Part shown: one piece after another, positions 8,760-17,633 of the stretch
Position numbering within the stretch: position 1 is the first letter of the stretch
How the letters are laid out: every line of letters starts with the position of its first letter
Source of the DNA: Pontivivens ytuae
GTDB lineage: Bacteria > Pseudomonadota > Alphaproteobacteria > Rhodobacterales > Rhodobacteraceae
Assembly: GCF_015679265.1 (NCBI RefSeq)
Contig: NZ_CP064942.1
Coordinates: forward strand, 1,458,001 to 1,522,000
Direction: 5' to 3'
Length of the DNA stretch: 64,000 bases
Notes under the pieces: model-generated
Database searches by the model: none
Told to the model about the DNA's origin: nothing
The model's input: only the letters and a program-made list of their open reading frames with translations
Translations under genes and position numbers: made by a program

Positions 8760-9431
8760 ATGAATGTCCTTCTGATCGAAGACGAGATGCGGGTGGCGAA
8801 CTTCATCCGCCGCGGGTTGAGCGCCGAGGGCTGGACGGTCCAGCACGCCCCCGACGGCGAGACGGGGGTGGAGATGCTCGCCCAGGGCAAGGTCGACGTC
8901 ATCGTGCTCGACCTCATGCTGCCGGGGATCAGCGGGCAGGACGTCTGCCGAAAGCTCAGGATGCGGCGGGACCCCACGCCGATCCTGATGCTCAGCGCCC
9001 TCGACAGCGCGGAGGAGCGGACGAGCGGGCTGAGGATCGGCGCCGACGACTACCTGCCCAAGCCCTTCGACTTCGACGAGCTGATCGCGCGGATCGAGGC
9101 GTTGCACCGCCGGGCCACCGCCTTCGACGGGCGCGTGGATACGGAGGTGGTGGATTGCGGCCGCATCACCTTCGACCGCCGCTCGCACATCATGAAGGTG
9201 GACGAGGCCCCGCTGGAGCTGTCGGCCAAGGAGCGGGAGGTGCTGCTCTTCTTCATGTCCAATCCGGGGCGGGTGCTCTCGCGCGAGCGGATCCTCAACG
9301 CAGTCTGGAGCATCAACGAGGATCCGATGACCAACGTCGTGGACGTCTATGTCGGGCGGCTGCGCAAGAAACTGGGCGAGCAGGGCCGGCGGATCGTGAC
9401 CTTGCGCAACGTCGGCTACCGCTTCGAGTGA
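8760..9431 (+). CDS. OmpR/PhoB-family response regulator
   Basis: A 223-residue two-component regulator. The receiver domain has acidic residues in IEDE (7-9), phosphoacceptor Asp51 in VLDLMLPG, Ser79 and Lys101 in LPKPFD. The C-terminal winged helix carries the family hallmarks LSAKEREVL, VDVYVGRLRKK and the final VGYRF. The start at 8760 is chosen because the receiver domain begins there (MNVLLIEDE) and a GAGGT precedes it; an upstream in-frame start at 8667 would add 31 non-homologous residues and run through the leader. It is the likely partner of the kinase upstream and may bind the phased repeats in its own leader. Confidence 0.93.
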   Translation: MNVLLIEDEMRVANFIRRGLSAEGWTVQHAPDGETGVEMLAQGKVDVIVLDLMLPGISGQDVCRKLRMRRDPTPILMLSALDSAEERTSGLRIGADDYLPKPFDFDELIARIEALHRRATAFDGRVDTEVVDCGRITFDRRSHIMKVDEAPLELSAKEREVLLFFMSNPGRVLSRERILNAVWSINEDPMTNVVDVYVGRLRKKLGEQGRRIVTLRNVGYRFE

Positions 9432-9488
9432 ACCGCGAATTGCTGCAACGCAAAAAACTGTCACGGCGTTCTCATATGCTACGAACCC

Positions 9489-10271
9489 ATGAGCATCGAA
9501 AGCCCCATGTTCTCTCTCACCGGGAAGCGGGCGCTGGTCGTGGGCATCGCCAACGACCACTCCATCGCCTATGGCTGCGCGAAGGCGCTGCGCGCGCAGG
9601 GTGCGGACCTTGCCATCACCTATCTCAACGCGAAGGCCGAGCCGCATGTGCGCCCGCTGGCCGAGGCGCTGGGGGCCGAACTGATCCTGCCGATGGATGC
9701 GAGCGACGACGCGCAGATGGATGCGGTCTTTGCCGCGATCACGGAGCAGTGGGGCGCGCTCGACGTGCTGGTGCATTCCATCGCGTACTGTCCGAAGGAG
9801 GACCTGCACGGGCGGGTCGTCGACTGCTCACGCGAGGGGTTCGTTGTCGCGATGGACACCTCCGTCCACTCCTTCCTGCGGATGATCCGGCGGGCGGAGC
9901 CGCTGATGCCGAACGGCGGGACTTGCATGACGGTGAGCTTCTACGGCTCGGAAAAAGTCGTCGACCACTACAACATCATGGGTCCGGTGAAGGCCGCGCT
10001 GGAGAGCGTGACGCGCTATGCCGCCGCCGAGCTGGGGCCCAAGGGCATCTCCGTCCACGCCCTGTCGCCCGGTCCGATGAAGACGCGGGCCGCGAGCGGG
10101 ATCGGCCATTTCGACGAGCTGATGGAGCAGACGGCGGCGCGCACGCCCACGCACCAGCTCGCCACCATCGACGATGTCGGCGCCTATGCAGCGTTCCTCG
10201 CCAGTCGCGAGGCCGCGAACGTGACCGGTGCCGTGCACCCCATCGACGGCGGCTACCACGTCGTCGGCTGA
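9489..10271 (+). CDS. fabI: FabI-like enoyl-[acyl-carrier-protein] reductase
   Basis: A 260-residue short-chain dehydrogenase of the FabI type, reducing enoyl-thioesters with NAD(P)H. Features are the atypical nucleotide motif GIANDHSIA near residue 19, the active-site pair Tyr-x6-Lys in YNIMGPVK, and the substrate-loop region SPGPMKT. The gene heads an operon with DUF3141, MaoC-phosphate acyltransferase and acetate kinase, so it may serve short acyl-CoA or hydroxyalkanoate metabolism rather than bulk fatty-acid synthesis. That reassignment is inference. Many alphaproteobacteria carry more than one FabI, so this copy may be secondary. Confidence 0.85.
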   Translation: MSIESPMFSLTGKRALVVGIANDHSIAYGCAKALRAQGADLAITYLNAKAEPHVRPLAEALGAELILPMDASDDAQMDAVFAAITEQWGALDVLVHSIAYCPKEDLHGRVVDCSREGFVVAMDTSVHSFLRMIRRAEPLMPNGGTCMTVSFYGSEKVVDHYNIMGPVKAALESVTRYAAAELGPKGISVHALSPGPMKTRAASGIGHFDELMEQTAARTPTHQLATIDDVGAYAAFLASREAANVTGAVHPIDGGYHVVG

Positions 10272-10287
10272 GACCGGAGTGAAGATC

Positions 10288-12579
10288 ATGAGTGCCCCGC
10301 GCGGACGCGAGTTCAACGACGACAGCCTGAAGCTGCAGGCCGAGCTGATGAAGATGGCGATGGAGCGGCACGCCGCCCGCGCCATGCACGACGCGCAGGC
10401 GCGGCGGTCCCGTACCGGGGAGGCGCTGGAGCGGCTGAAGGCCGAGGCGGCCCCGCAGCCCCCCACCGAGTTCGCGACGGAGCTCGCGAACTACATGCTC
10501 GACAGTTGGCAGCGCGCGTTGCTGACGATGGACGCCCTGCGCAAGCGCGGCGACATCTTCATCGCGCATGAGGATGCGGGCGCGCCGCCGGTGCTGATCT
10601 ACGATTACGAGGTGGTGGTCGATGGCCGCGACCTGCCGCGGCCCTGCAACTACATGCTGCTGGAGATCAAGCCGCCGGAAGGGATCGAGGTCTTCGCGTG
10701 GAAGCGGCCCTACGTGATCATCGATCCGCGCGCAGGTCATGGCCCGGGCATCGGCGGCTTCAAGACCGACAGCCAGGTGGGCGTGGCGCTGCGCGACGGC
10801 CACCCCGTCTACTTCGTGGCGTTCCGCCCGATCCCCGAGCCCGACCAGACCATCGCGGATGTGACCCATGCGGAGGCGGCCTTTCTGCGCGAGGTCCGCG
10901 CGCGCCATCCCGACAGCCCGAAGCCGGTCGTCGTGGGCAACTGCCAGGGCGGCTGGGCGACCGCGATCCTCGCCGCGATGAACCCGGACCTGACCGGGCC
11001 GATCGTGCTGAACGGCGCGCCCATGTCCTACTGGTCAGGCAAGCTGGGGCAGGATCCGATGCGCTATACCGGCGGCATCGCGGGCGGCGTGCTGCCCGCG
11101 CTCATCGCCTCGGACCTCGGCGGCGGGCTCTTCGACGGGGCGCACCTGGTGCTCAATTTCGAAAGCCTCAATCCCGGCCGCACGTGGTTTCGCAAGTATT
11201 ACGACCTCTACCGCGGCGTCGACACCGGCGAGGCGCGGTTCCTGGAGTTCGAGAAGTGGTGGGGCGGCTTCTACCTGATGAACGAGGCGGAGATCCGGTG
11301 GATCGTCGAGAACCTCTTCGTCGGCAATCGCCTCGGCCGCAACGAGGCGCGGCTGGAGACGGGGCGCCCGATCGACCCCAAGGCGATCCGCGCACCGATC
11401 ATCGTCTTCGCCAGCCACGGCGACAACATCACCCCGCCTGGCCAGGCGCTGAACTGGATCGTCGACACCTACGCCAACGAGCGGGAGATCGAGATCCGCG
11501 GCCAGCGCATCCTCTACATGGTGCATGACGAGGTGGGGCATCTGGGGATCTTCGTCTCCTCCTCCGTGGCCAAGCGCGAGCACACGCAGATGGCCTCCAC
11601 CCTCAAGACGATCGAGGCGCTGCCGCCGGGCCTCTACGAGATGCGGATCGAGGATCAGCAGGGCGAGGGGCACGAGAAGACCTTCGCCGTGAGCTTCGCC
11701 CGGCGGCAGTTCGAGGATCTGCTGACTGAAACCGGCGGGCGGCGGGAGGAGCGGGCCTTCGCCGCCGTCGCCCGGCTGTCGGAGAACCTCGCCGAGGCCT
11801 ATGACACGACGGTCCGGCCGATGGTGCGCGCCTCCGTCACGCCGCGGGCGGCGGTTCTGGCCCGGCAGCTCCATCCGCTGCGCGCCCAACGCCGGGTCTT
11901 TGCCACCCGCAATCCGGCGATGGGCACGGTGGCGGGCCTCGCCTCCCACGTGCGGGAGAACAGGGTGGCGGCGGGCGAGGACAATCCCTTCGTCATGGCC
12001 GAGCGGCTGTGGGCCGACGCGGTGGAAGCGGGCTGGAACCTGTGGCGGGACAGCTCGGCGGCGATGGCGGAGGCGACGTTCCTCGCCCTCTACGCCCATC
12101 CGCTGGCGCAGTGGTACGGCGCGCCGCGGGCCGACGCGCGGATCCACAAGTCGGAGGCGGAGCTCGACACCCTGCCCGAGATGATGATGGCGCTGGAGCG
12201 CACCGGCCAGGGCGGATTGGGCGAAGCGGTGGTACGGATGCTCGTCCTGCTCGCCGATACCCGCCGGGATGTGCGGCGCGACCGGCTGCAGCGGTCCTCA
12301 GAACTTCTCACGACGCGGCCGCCCTTCGACGCGCTGGACCCGGCCACGCGGACCGAGATGATTCATACGCAGACCCTGATCGTGCGCGCCGATCCCGATG
12401 CGGCCCGCGCCGCCCTGCCGGTGCTGCTGCCCACGCCCGGCATGCGGCGCGCCGCGCTCGACATGGTGCGCTACGTGGTCGGCGACCCGGCGGAGATGGA
12501 GCAGGCGACCCTCGACCTGCTCACCCGGCTGGAGGCAGAGTTGGAGGAGGCAGCGACCATGACGGAGGCCGCGCAATGA
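10288..12579 (+). CDS. DUF3141 protein, PHA-synthase-like alpha/beta hydrolase
   Basis: A 763-residue DUF3141 protein. The first 400 residues look like a class III-type poly(hydroxyalkanoate) synthase fold. The lipase box is GNCQGG with Cys219 at the nucleophile position (as in PhaC, where it is Cys and not Ser), an Asp follows in SHGDN, and a His in HDEVGHLG. The C-terminal 300 residues are helical and uncharacterised. The start at 10288 matches a GGAG about 10 bases upstream; an in-frame start at 10228 overlaps fabI. It overlaps the next gene by ATGA. A role in transferring or hydrolysing hydroxyacyl chains as part of an acyl-CoA to acyl-phosphate route is plausible but unproven. Confidence 0.82.
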   Translation: MSAPRGREFNDDSLKLQAELMKMAMERHAARAMHDAQARRSRTGEALERLKAEAAPQPPTEFATELANYMLDSWQRALLTMDALRKRGDIFIAHEDAGAPPVLIYDYEVVVDGRDLPRPCNYMLLEIKPPEGIEVFAWKRPYVIIDPRAGHGPGIGGFKTDSQVGVALRDGHPVYFVAFRPIPEPDQTIADVTHAEAAFLREVRARHPDSPKPVVVGNCQGGWATAILAAMNPDLTGPIVLNGAPMSYWSGKLGQDPMRYTGGIAGGVLPALIASDLGGGLFDGAHLVLNFESLNPGRTWFRKYYDLYRGVDTGEARFLEFEKWWGGFYLMNEAEIRWIVENLFVGNRLGRNEARLETGRPIDPKAIRAPIIVFASHGDNITPPGQALNWIVDTYANEREIEIRGQRILYMVHDEVGHLGIFVSSSVAKREHTQMASTLKTIEALPPGLYEMRIEDQQGEGHEKTFAVSFARRQFEDLLTETGGRREERAFAAVARLSENLAEAYDTTVRPMVRASVTPRAAVLARQLHPLRAQRRVFATRNPAMGTVAGLASHVRENRVAAGEDNPFVMAERLWADAVEAGWNLWRDSSAAMAEATFLALYAHPLAQWYGAPRADARIHKSEAELDTLPEMMMALERTGQGGLGEAVVRMLVLLADTRRDVRRDRLQRSSELLTTRPPFDALDPATRTEMIHTQTLIVRADPDAARAALPVLLPTPGMRRAALDMVRYVVGDPAEMEQATLDLLTRLEAELEEAATMTEAAQ

Positions 12580-13958
12580 ACCAGCTCACCAACACCACCT
12601 TCGACGCGCTGGAGGTCGGGATGGAGGCGTCGCTGACGCGGCTCTGCGTGCTCGACGACCTCTATGTCTTCGCCCATGCCTCCGGCAACCTGAACCCGCT
12701 GCACATGCCGGAGGCCGATGGTGACGGCGACGGCACGCCCGAGGCGGTGGCCCCTGCGATGTGGGTCGCCTCTCTGATCTCGGCGGTGCTGGGCAACCGG
12801 CTGCCGGGGCCGGGCACGTTCTACCGCGCACAGAGCCTGAAGTTCCTGGAGCAGGCCCATGCGGGCGACGAACTGACCGCCTGCGTCCGCCTGACCGCCA
12901 AGGGCGAGGGGCGCGAGGTCCGCTTCGACACGTGGGTGACGCGTGCCGACGGTACCACGATCTGCGAGGGCGAGGCGGTGGTCGTCGCTCCTGCCCTCAC
13001 CGTCAGCTTCGACACCGGCGACGTGCCGGGCCTCACCGTGCGCCGGCACGTCCATTTCGACGCGCTCCTGGAGCGGGCGGAACCCCTGCCCCCGATCCCC
13101 ACGGCGGTCGTGGCCCCCGAGAAGGCCGACGCGCTGAACGGGGCACTGCTGGGCGCGCGGCACACGCTCATCACCCCGATCCTGATCGGCGATCGGGAGA
13201 AAATCGCGGCCGCAGCACAGGAGATCGGCGCGGATCTGACGGGCCTCGAAATGCTGCACGAGCCCGACCACGGCGCCGCCGCAGCCATGGCCGTCGCCCT
13301 CGTCCACGAAGGGCGCGCGCGGGCGGTGATGAAGGGGCACCTGCATACGGACCTGCTGCTCCGCCACATCGTGAAGCGCGACGGCGGCCTGCGCGGGACG
13401 CGGCGGCTCAGCCATGTCTTCGTGATGGATGTGCCGGGGCTCAACCACCTGCTGTTGATCTCGGACGCGGCGATCAACATCGCGCCAGACCTCGAATGCA
13501 AGGTCGACATCGTGCAGAACGCCGTCGACCTCGCCCGCGCCATCGGGATCGAGGATCCGAAGGTGGGTGTCCTCTCGGCGGTGGAGACGGTGAACCCGCA
13601 CATCCCCTCCACCCTAGATGCCGCGATCCTGTCGAAGATGGCCGAGCGCGGCCAGATCCGCGGCGCGGTGGTGGACGGGCCGCTCGCCATGGACAACGCG
13701 ATCGACATGGAGGCGGCGCGCACCAAGGGGATCAAGTCACTGGTCGCGGGCCGCGCCGATATCCTGATCGCGCCCAACCTGGAGGCCGGGAACCTCATCG
13801 CGAAGGAGCTCACGTTCCTCGCCCATGCGGAGGCCGGGGGCATCGTGCTCGGCGCGCAGGTTCCGGTGATCCTCAACAGCCGCGCGGATGACGACAAGGC
13901 GCGGCTGGCCTCCTGCGCCGTCGCGGCGCTCTACGCGGAGGCCCAGGCGCGGGGATGA
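12576..13958 (+). CDS. Bifunctional enoyl-CoA hydratase (MaoC-like)/phosphate acyltransferase
   Basis: A 460-residue fusion. Residues 1-150 are a MaoC-like hot-dog hydratase with FAHASGNLNPLH, the catalytic Asp/His motif region here reading SGNLNPLH. Residues 160-460 are a phosphate acetyl/butyryltransferase domain that swaps CoA for phosphate on short acyl groups (for example the GHLHTDLLLR and VDGPLAMDNA motifs). The fusion joins hydration of enoyl-CoA to acyl-phosphate formation and lies directly upstream of acetate kinase (ATGA overlap), completing a substrate-level phosphorylation route. The acyl chain preference is not evident from sequence. Confidence 0.88.
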   Translation: MNQLTNTTFDALEVGMEASLTRLCVLDDLYVFAHASGNLNPLHMPEADGDGDGTPEAVAPAMWVASLISAVLGNRLPGPGTFYRAQSLKFLEQAHAGDELTACVRLTAKGEGREVRFDTWVTRADGTTICEGEAVVVAPALTVSFDTGDVPGLTVRRHVHFDALLERAEPLPPIPTAVVAPEKADALNGALLGARHTLITPILIGDREKIAAAAQEIGADLTGLEMLHEPDHGAAAAMAVALVHEGRARAVMKGHLHTDLLLRHIVKRDGGLRGTRRLSHVFVMDVPGLNHLLLISDAAINIAPDLECKVDIVQNAVDLARAIGIEDPKVGVLSAVETVNPHIPSTLDAAILSKMAERGQIRGAVVDGPLAMDNAIDMEAARTKGIKSLVAGRADILIAPNLEAGNLIAKELTFLAHAEAGGIVLGAQVPVILNSRADDDKARLASCAVAALYAEAQARG

Positions 13959-15094
13959 GCGACGCGATCCTGACGCTGAACGCGGGCTCCTCCTCGCTCA
14001 AATTCTCGGTCTACGCGACGGAGGCACCGCCGGCGCTGCTGATGGTCGGCCAGGTGGAAAACCTCGGGCCATCGGCTCGGCTGAAGGTCGGTGACGAGGT
14101 GCGGGAGATCGGGGCGGCGGACCACACGGTCGCCATCCGCGCGATCCTGGAGACGGCAAGCGCGGTCCTCGCCGGGCGCTCGGTCATCGCCGTCGGCCAC
14201 CGCATCGTGCATGGCGGCGAGGACTATACCGGCCCGGTGCTGCTGACGGCGGAGGTGCGGGAGAAGCTCGCCGCCCTCTCCCCCCTCGCGCCGCTGCACC
14301 AGCCGCACAACCTCGCCGCGGTGGAGGCGGCGCTGACCGCCTTTCCCGACGCGCCGCAGATCGGCTGCTTCGACACCGCGTTCCATCGGGGGCACGACTG
14401 GGCGGCCGACACCTTCGCCCTGCCCCGCCGGTTCTACGAGGAGGGTGTGCGGCGCTACGGCTTTCACGGCCTCTCCTACGACTACATCACCGGCGTCCTG
14501 CGGCGGGAGGAGCCGGAAATCGCGGCGGGCCGCGTGGTCATCGCGCATCTGGGCAACGGCGCATCGATGTGCGCGGTGAAGGGCGGGCGGAGCGTCGCCT
14601 CGACCATGGGGTTTTCAGCGCTGGACGGCCTCGCCATGGGCACCCGCTGCGGGCAGCTGGACCCCGGGGTGCTGCTCTACCTGATGGAGCGGGGCATGAG
14701 CGCGGCGGAGATCACGACGCTGCTCTACAAGGAGAGCGGGCTGAAGGGGCTGTCGGGCATCAGCCACGACATGCGCACGCTGGAGGCGTCCGACGCGCCC
14801 GAGGCCGCGCAGGCCATCGACTACTACACCTTCCGGATCCGGCGGGAACTGGGCGCGCTGACGGCGGTGCTGGGAGGGCTCGACGCGCTGGTGTTCTGCG
14901 GTGGCATCGGGGAGAACTCGAGCACCATCCGCGCGCGGGTCTGCGAGGGGATGGAGTGGCTGGGGATCACGCTCGATCCCGTGGCGAACGGAGCGAATGC
15001 GCGCCGCATCTCCTCCGGTCCCGTCGCGGTGATGGCGATCCCGACCGACGAGGAGCGGGTGATCGCGGAGGCCGCGGTCGCGCATCTGGCCTGA
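13955..15094 (+). CDS. ackA: Acetate/short-chain acid kinase
   Basis: A 379-residue ASKHA-fold kinase that makes ATP and free acid from acyl phosphate. The N-terminal signature NAGSSSLKFS, the FDTAFH motif, the HLGNGAS phosphate loop and the C-terminal GGIGENS are all present, and the length is close to the 400 usual for AckA. It overlaps the phosphate acyltransferase by four bases, so the two probably act in sequence. Butyrate or propionate kinase activity is possible given the operon, but the overall match is to AckA. Confidence 0.9.
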   Translation: MSDAILTLNAGSSSLKFSVYATEAPPALLMVGQVENLGPSARLKVGDEVREIGAADHTVAIRAILETASAVLAGRSVIAVGHRIVHGGEDYTGPVLLTAEVREKLAALSPLAPLHQPHNLAAVEAALTAFPDAPQIGCFDTAFHRGHDWAADTFALPRRFYEEGVRRYGFHGLSYDYITGVLRREEPEIAAGRVVIAHLGNGASMCAVKGGRSVASTMGFSALDGLAMGTRCGQLDPGVLLYLMERGMSAAEITTLLYKESGLKGLSGISHDMRTLEASDAPEAAQAIDYYTFRIRRELGALTAVLGGLDALVFCGGIGENSSTIRARVCEGMEWLGITLDPVANGANARRISSGPVAVMAIPTDEERVIAEAAVAHLA

Positions 15095-15163
15095 TCCGTT
15101 TTTCCTTCCCCTGTGCCGCGCGCCCGTTATCGTGGGCGCTGGTGCAGCGCAGGACGGGATTTC

Positions 15164-15772
15164 ATGGCTCAGATCATCACCTTCGCCCAGCAGAAGGGCG
15201 GCGCGGGCAAGACCACGGCGCTCGCTCAACTGGCCCAGCACTGGGCCGCGGCAGGGCGAAGTGTGGAGCTGGTGGACCTCGATCCGCAGGGCTCCCTGGC
15301 GCGGTGGGCGGGCATGCGGGAGGATATCGGCTGCCGGCAGAGCTCCGACTGGAAGGCCTCCTCCGACATCCGCTCGGCGGCGCGGGAGGCGGATCTGGTG
15401 CTGGTCGATTGCCCTGGGAACGCCGACATCCTGCTGCGCGCCACGATCCGGGACAGCGACCTTGTGATCGCACCATCACAGCCATCGGCCATGGACATCT
15501 GGGCGCTCGACCCGGTTGTCGACATGGCCGCGCGGGAGAAGACGCCGCTGCGCGTGCTGCTCACCCGCGTGCCCCCGACGGGCACGGCGGTGGAAGTGGC
15601 GAAGGGTGCTCTGAAGGCCGACCTGCTCGCCAGCCATATCGGCAACCGCGTCGTGTTCCAGCAGGCCTTCGCGCAGGGCAAGGCTGCCTCCGAGCTCCAG
15701 CGCCGATCCAAGGCAGCGGCGGAGGTCACGGCCCTCGCCAAGGAGGTCGAAGGGGTGCTCGCCGGGCTGTGA
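15164..15772 (+). CDS. ParA/MinD-type P-loop ATPase, stand-alone
   Basis: A 202-residue ParA-family ATPase. The deviant Walker A is KGGAGKTT with the signature lysine near residue 11, switch I is VDLDPQGSL, and Walker B is VLVDCPG. It lies 69 bases after ackA, with no partner parB and no helix-turn-helix extension, so chromosome or plasmid partition is unlikely; short stand-alone ParA-like proteins often position other cellular machines. The start at 15164 (MAQIITFAQQ) is where family homology begins; the in-frame start at 15113 has no support. Function unknown. Confidence 0.82.
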   Translation: MAQIITFAQQKGGAGKTTALAQLAQHWAAAGRSVELVDLDPQGSLARWAGMREDIGCRQSSDWKASSDIRSAAREADLVLVDCPGNADILLRATIRDSDLVIAPSQPSAMDIWALDPVVDMAAREKTPLRVLLTRVPPTGTAVEVAKGALKADLLASHIGNRVVFQQAFAQGKAASELQRRSKAAAEVTALAKEVEGVLAGL

Positions 15773-15780
15773 CGGATGCG

Positions 15781-15860
15781 TCGCCTCCGGCGGGGATACT
15801 TGAAGCAAGAAGAAAGCCCCATCCTTCTTCTTGCCGCCAAATATCCTCGCGCGGCAGCGC
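15781..15860. terminator. Bidirectional hairpin made from two inverted repeat copies
   Basis: Between convergent genes, GCAAGAAGAA (15805-15814) and its exact complement TTCTTCTTGC (15825-15834) form a 10-bp stem with a 10-base loop. The arms are the distal ends of two inverted copies of the dispersed repeat: core CCTCCGGCGGGGATACTT at 15784-15801 on the plus strand, and GCGAGGATATTTGG on the minus strand at about 15838-15854. It probably terminates transcription from both sides. Confidence 0.6.
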
Positions 15861-15884
15861 GAAACCGCGGCCCGAGCGCCGCAG

Positions 15885-16406
15885 TCAGCTCACCAGCACC
15901 GGCGTGCCGACCGGCACCGTGAAGAACAGGAAGGTGATGTCGTCCGCGCGCAGGCGGAAGCAGCCTGAGGAGGCCGCCGTCCCCACGCTCGACGGATCGT
16001 TGGTCCCGTGGATCGCGTAGTACGTCCAGTCGAAATAGAGCGCGTGGGAGCCCAGCGGGTTGTCCGGCGCCCCGCCCGGCGTCGGCTTCAGGTCCGGGTT
16101 CCGGCGCAGCATGTCCGGCGTCGGCGTCCAGTCGGGGCGGGCGCGCTTTCGCACGATCTCGGTGCGGCCGCGGCGGGTCAGGTCCTCGCTGCGCGGCACG
16201 GCGGTCGGCATCACCCGTGCAAACTGGCCGCCGGGCGACCACCAGGTGACCTCCCGCGCGGCGGTCGAGACGTGGATCCCGCCGCGGGAGATGTTTGGGA
16301 AGAACGGCTTCCAGTCCGGCGGCGTCGCAGCGCGGGCCGGCAGGGCGATGGTCGCGGCCCCGAGGGCAGCGAGGAAATGGCGGCGGTTGAGGGAAGGCTG
16401 GGACAT
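15885..16406 (-). CDS. L,D-transpeptidase (YkuD family), exported
   Basis: A 173-residue peptidoglycan L,D-transpeptidase, which cross-links meso-diaminopimelate residues or anchors proteins. An N-terminal twin-arginine-like signal (NRRHFLAALGAA) ends near ARAA. The catalytic signature is complete: IHGT, then SSGCFRL with the nucleophilic Cys. The protein is close to the minimal YkuD length. It is a single gene transcribed away from the HDAC-like gene. The family is certain; the exact cross-linking role is not. Confidence 0.9.
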   Translation of the reverse strand: MSQPSLNRRHFLAALGAATIALPARAATPPDWKPFFPNISRGGIHVSTAAREVTWWSPGGQFARVMPTAVPRSEDLTRRGRTEIVRKRARPDWTPTPDMLRRNPDLKPTPGGAPDNPLGSHALYFDWTYYAIHGTNDPSSVGTAASSGCFRLRADDITFLFFTVPVGTPVLVS

Positions 16407-16544
16407 GGGCTTGCTCCGAACTGAGGCGTGATCTCGCCGTCTGCCCTGTCCCTTGGCACCGACGCTCCTTATGCGGGGTAAACGAGGGGCGGGCGGTCCG
16501 GGTTCCGGCTTGACGCTGTGTCACTGGCCGCCCACGGTGCGCGC

Positions 16545-17633
16545 ATGACGGCCTTCTACTGGGATGAGCGGTGCTTCTGGCACTCCGGCGGGAACTACGC
16601 GCTGACAGCGCCGGTGGGCGGGCTGGTGCAGCCGCTCGCCGCCGGGGGTCTGCCCGAAAGTCCCGAGACGAAGCGGCGGCTGGTGAACCTGTTTCGGGTC
16701 ACAGGGCTGGCGGCGGAGCTCGACATGCAGGGCGCACCCGAGGCGACTGAGGAGGATCTACTGCGCGTGCACCCGCAGAGCTACTTCAGCGAATTCAAGC
16801 GGTTGAGCGATGCCGGCGGCGGCGAGCTGGGCGAACGGACGCCCTTCGGCCCCGGCGGCTACGAGATCGCGGCGCTGTCGGCGGGGCTCGCCGTGGCGGC
16901 TCTGGAGGGCGTTCTGCGGGGCGCGCATCGCAACGCCTATGCGCTGAGCCGCCCCCCGGGCCATCATTGCCTGCCGGATCGGCCGATGGGCTTCTGCCTC
17001 ATGGCCAACCTCGCCATCGCGATCCGTGCGGCGCAGGCGAAGGGGCTGGTGCGGCGTGTGGCGGTGGTGGACTGGGACGTGCATCACGGCAACGGGACGG
17101 AAGCGATCTTCGCCGAGGATGCGGACGTGCTGACGATCTCGCTCCACCAGGCGGGCAACTATCCCTGGCACACCGGCACGGTAGAAACGGACGCCGAGGC
17201 CAATATCAACGTGCCGTTGCCGCCGGGCGCGGGCCATGACGCTTACCTGCACGCAATGGAGCGGGTGGTGCGCCCCGCCCTCACCCGCCACGCGCCGGAG
17301 GTGATCGTGGTCGCCTGCGGCTATGATGCGAGCGGTGTCGATCCGCTGGCCCGGATGCTCGCGGGCTCCGACACCTTTGCCGCGATGACCGCTAGCGTGA
17401 TGGCGGCGGCGGAGGAGCTCTGCGACGGTCGCCTGATGATGGCGCACGAGGGCGGCTATTCGGAGGTCCACGTGCCGTTCTGCGGCCATGCCGTGCTCGC
17501 CACCATGGCGGGCAGCCCGATCACCGCGCAGGATCCGCTCGGCCCCCGCATCGCCGCCCACCAGCCCGACGCCCGCGTGCAGGCCCTGCATCGCGAGCTC
17601 ATCGGCGAGATCGCGGAGTATCACGACCTATGA
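16545..17633 (+). CDS. Histone-deacetylase-family amidohydrolase
   Basis: A 362-residue class II HDAC/acetoin-utilisation family enzyme, a Zn-dependent deacylase. The active-site pair is in SRPPGHHC, zinc ligands are in DWDVHHGNGT, and the second Asp site is in CGYDAS. Bacterial relatives deacetylate polyamines or small amides. I take the ATG at 16545 as start; the in-frame GTG at 16518 is possible, and neither has a strong ribosome site. It overlaps the GNAT gene by ATGA, a suggestive acetyltransferase/deacetylase pairing. Confidence 0.88.
   Translation: MTAFYWDERCFWHSGGNYALTAPVGGLVQPLAAGGLPESPETKRRLVNLFRVTGLAAELDMQGAPEATEEDLLRVHPQSYFSEFKRLSDAGGGELGERTPFGPGGYEIAALSAGLAVAALEGVLRGAHRNAYALSRPPGHHCLPDRPMGFCLMANLAIAIRAAQAKGLVRRVAVVDWDVHHGNGTEAIFAEDADVLTISLHQAGNYPWHTGTVETDAEANINVPLPPGAGHDAYLHAMERVVRPALTRHAPEVIVVACGYDASGVDPLARMLAGSDTFAAMTASVMAAAEELCDGRLMMAHEGGYSEVHVPFCGHAVLATMAGSPITAQDPLGPRIAAHQPDARVQALHRELIGEIAEYHDL

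Noticed and set aside
15164..15772. ParA-like gene as part of a plasmid or chromosome partition locus
   Set aside because: No parB, no parS-like palindrome cluster and no replication gene beside it.
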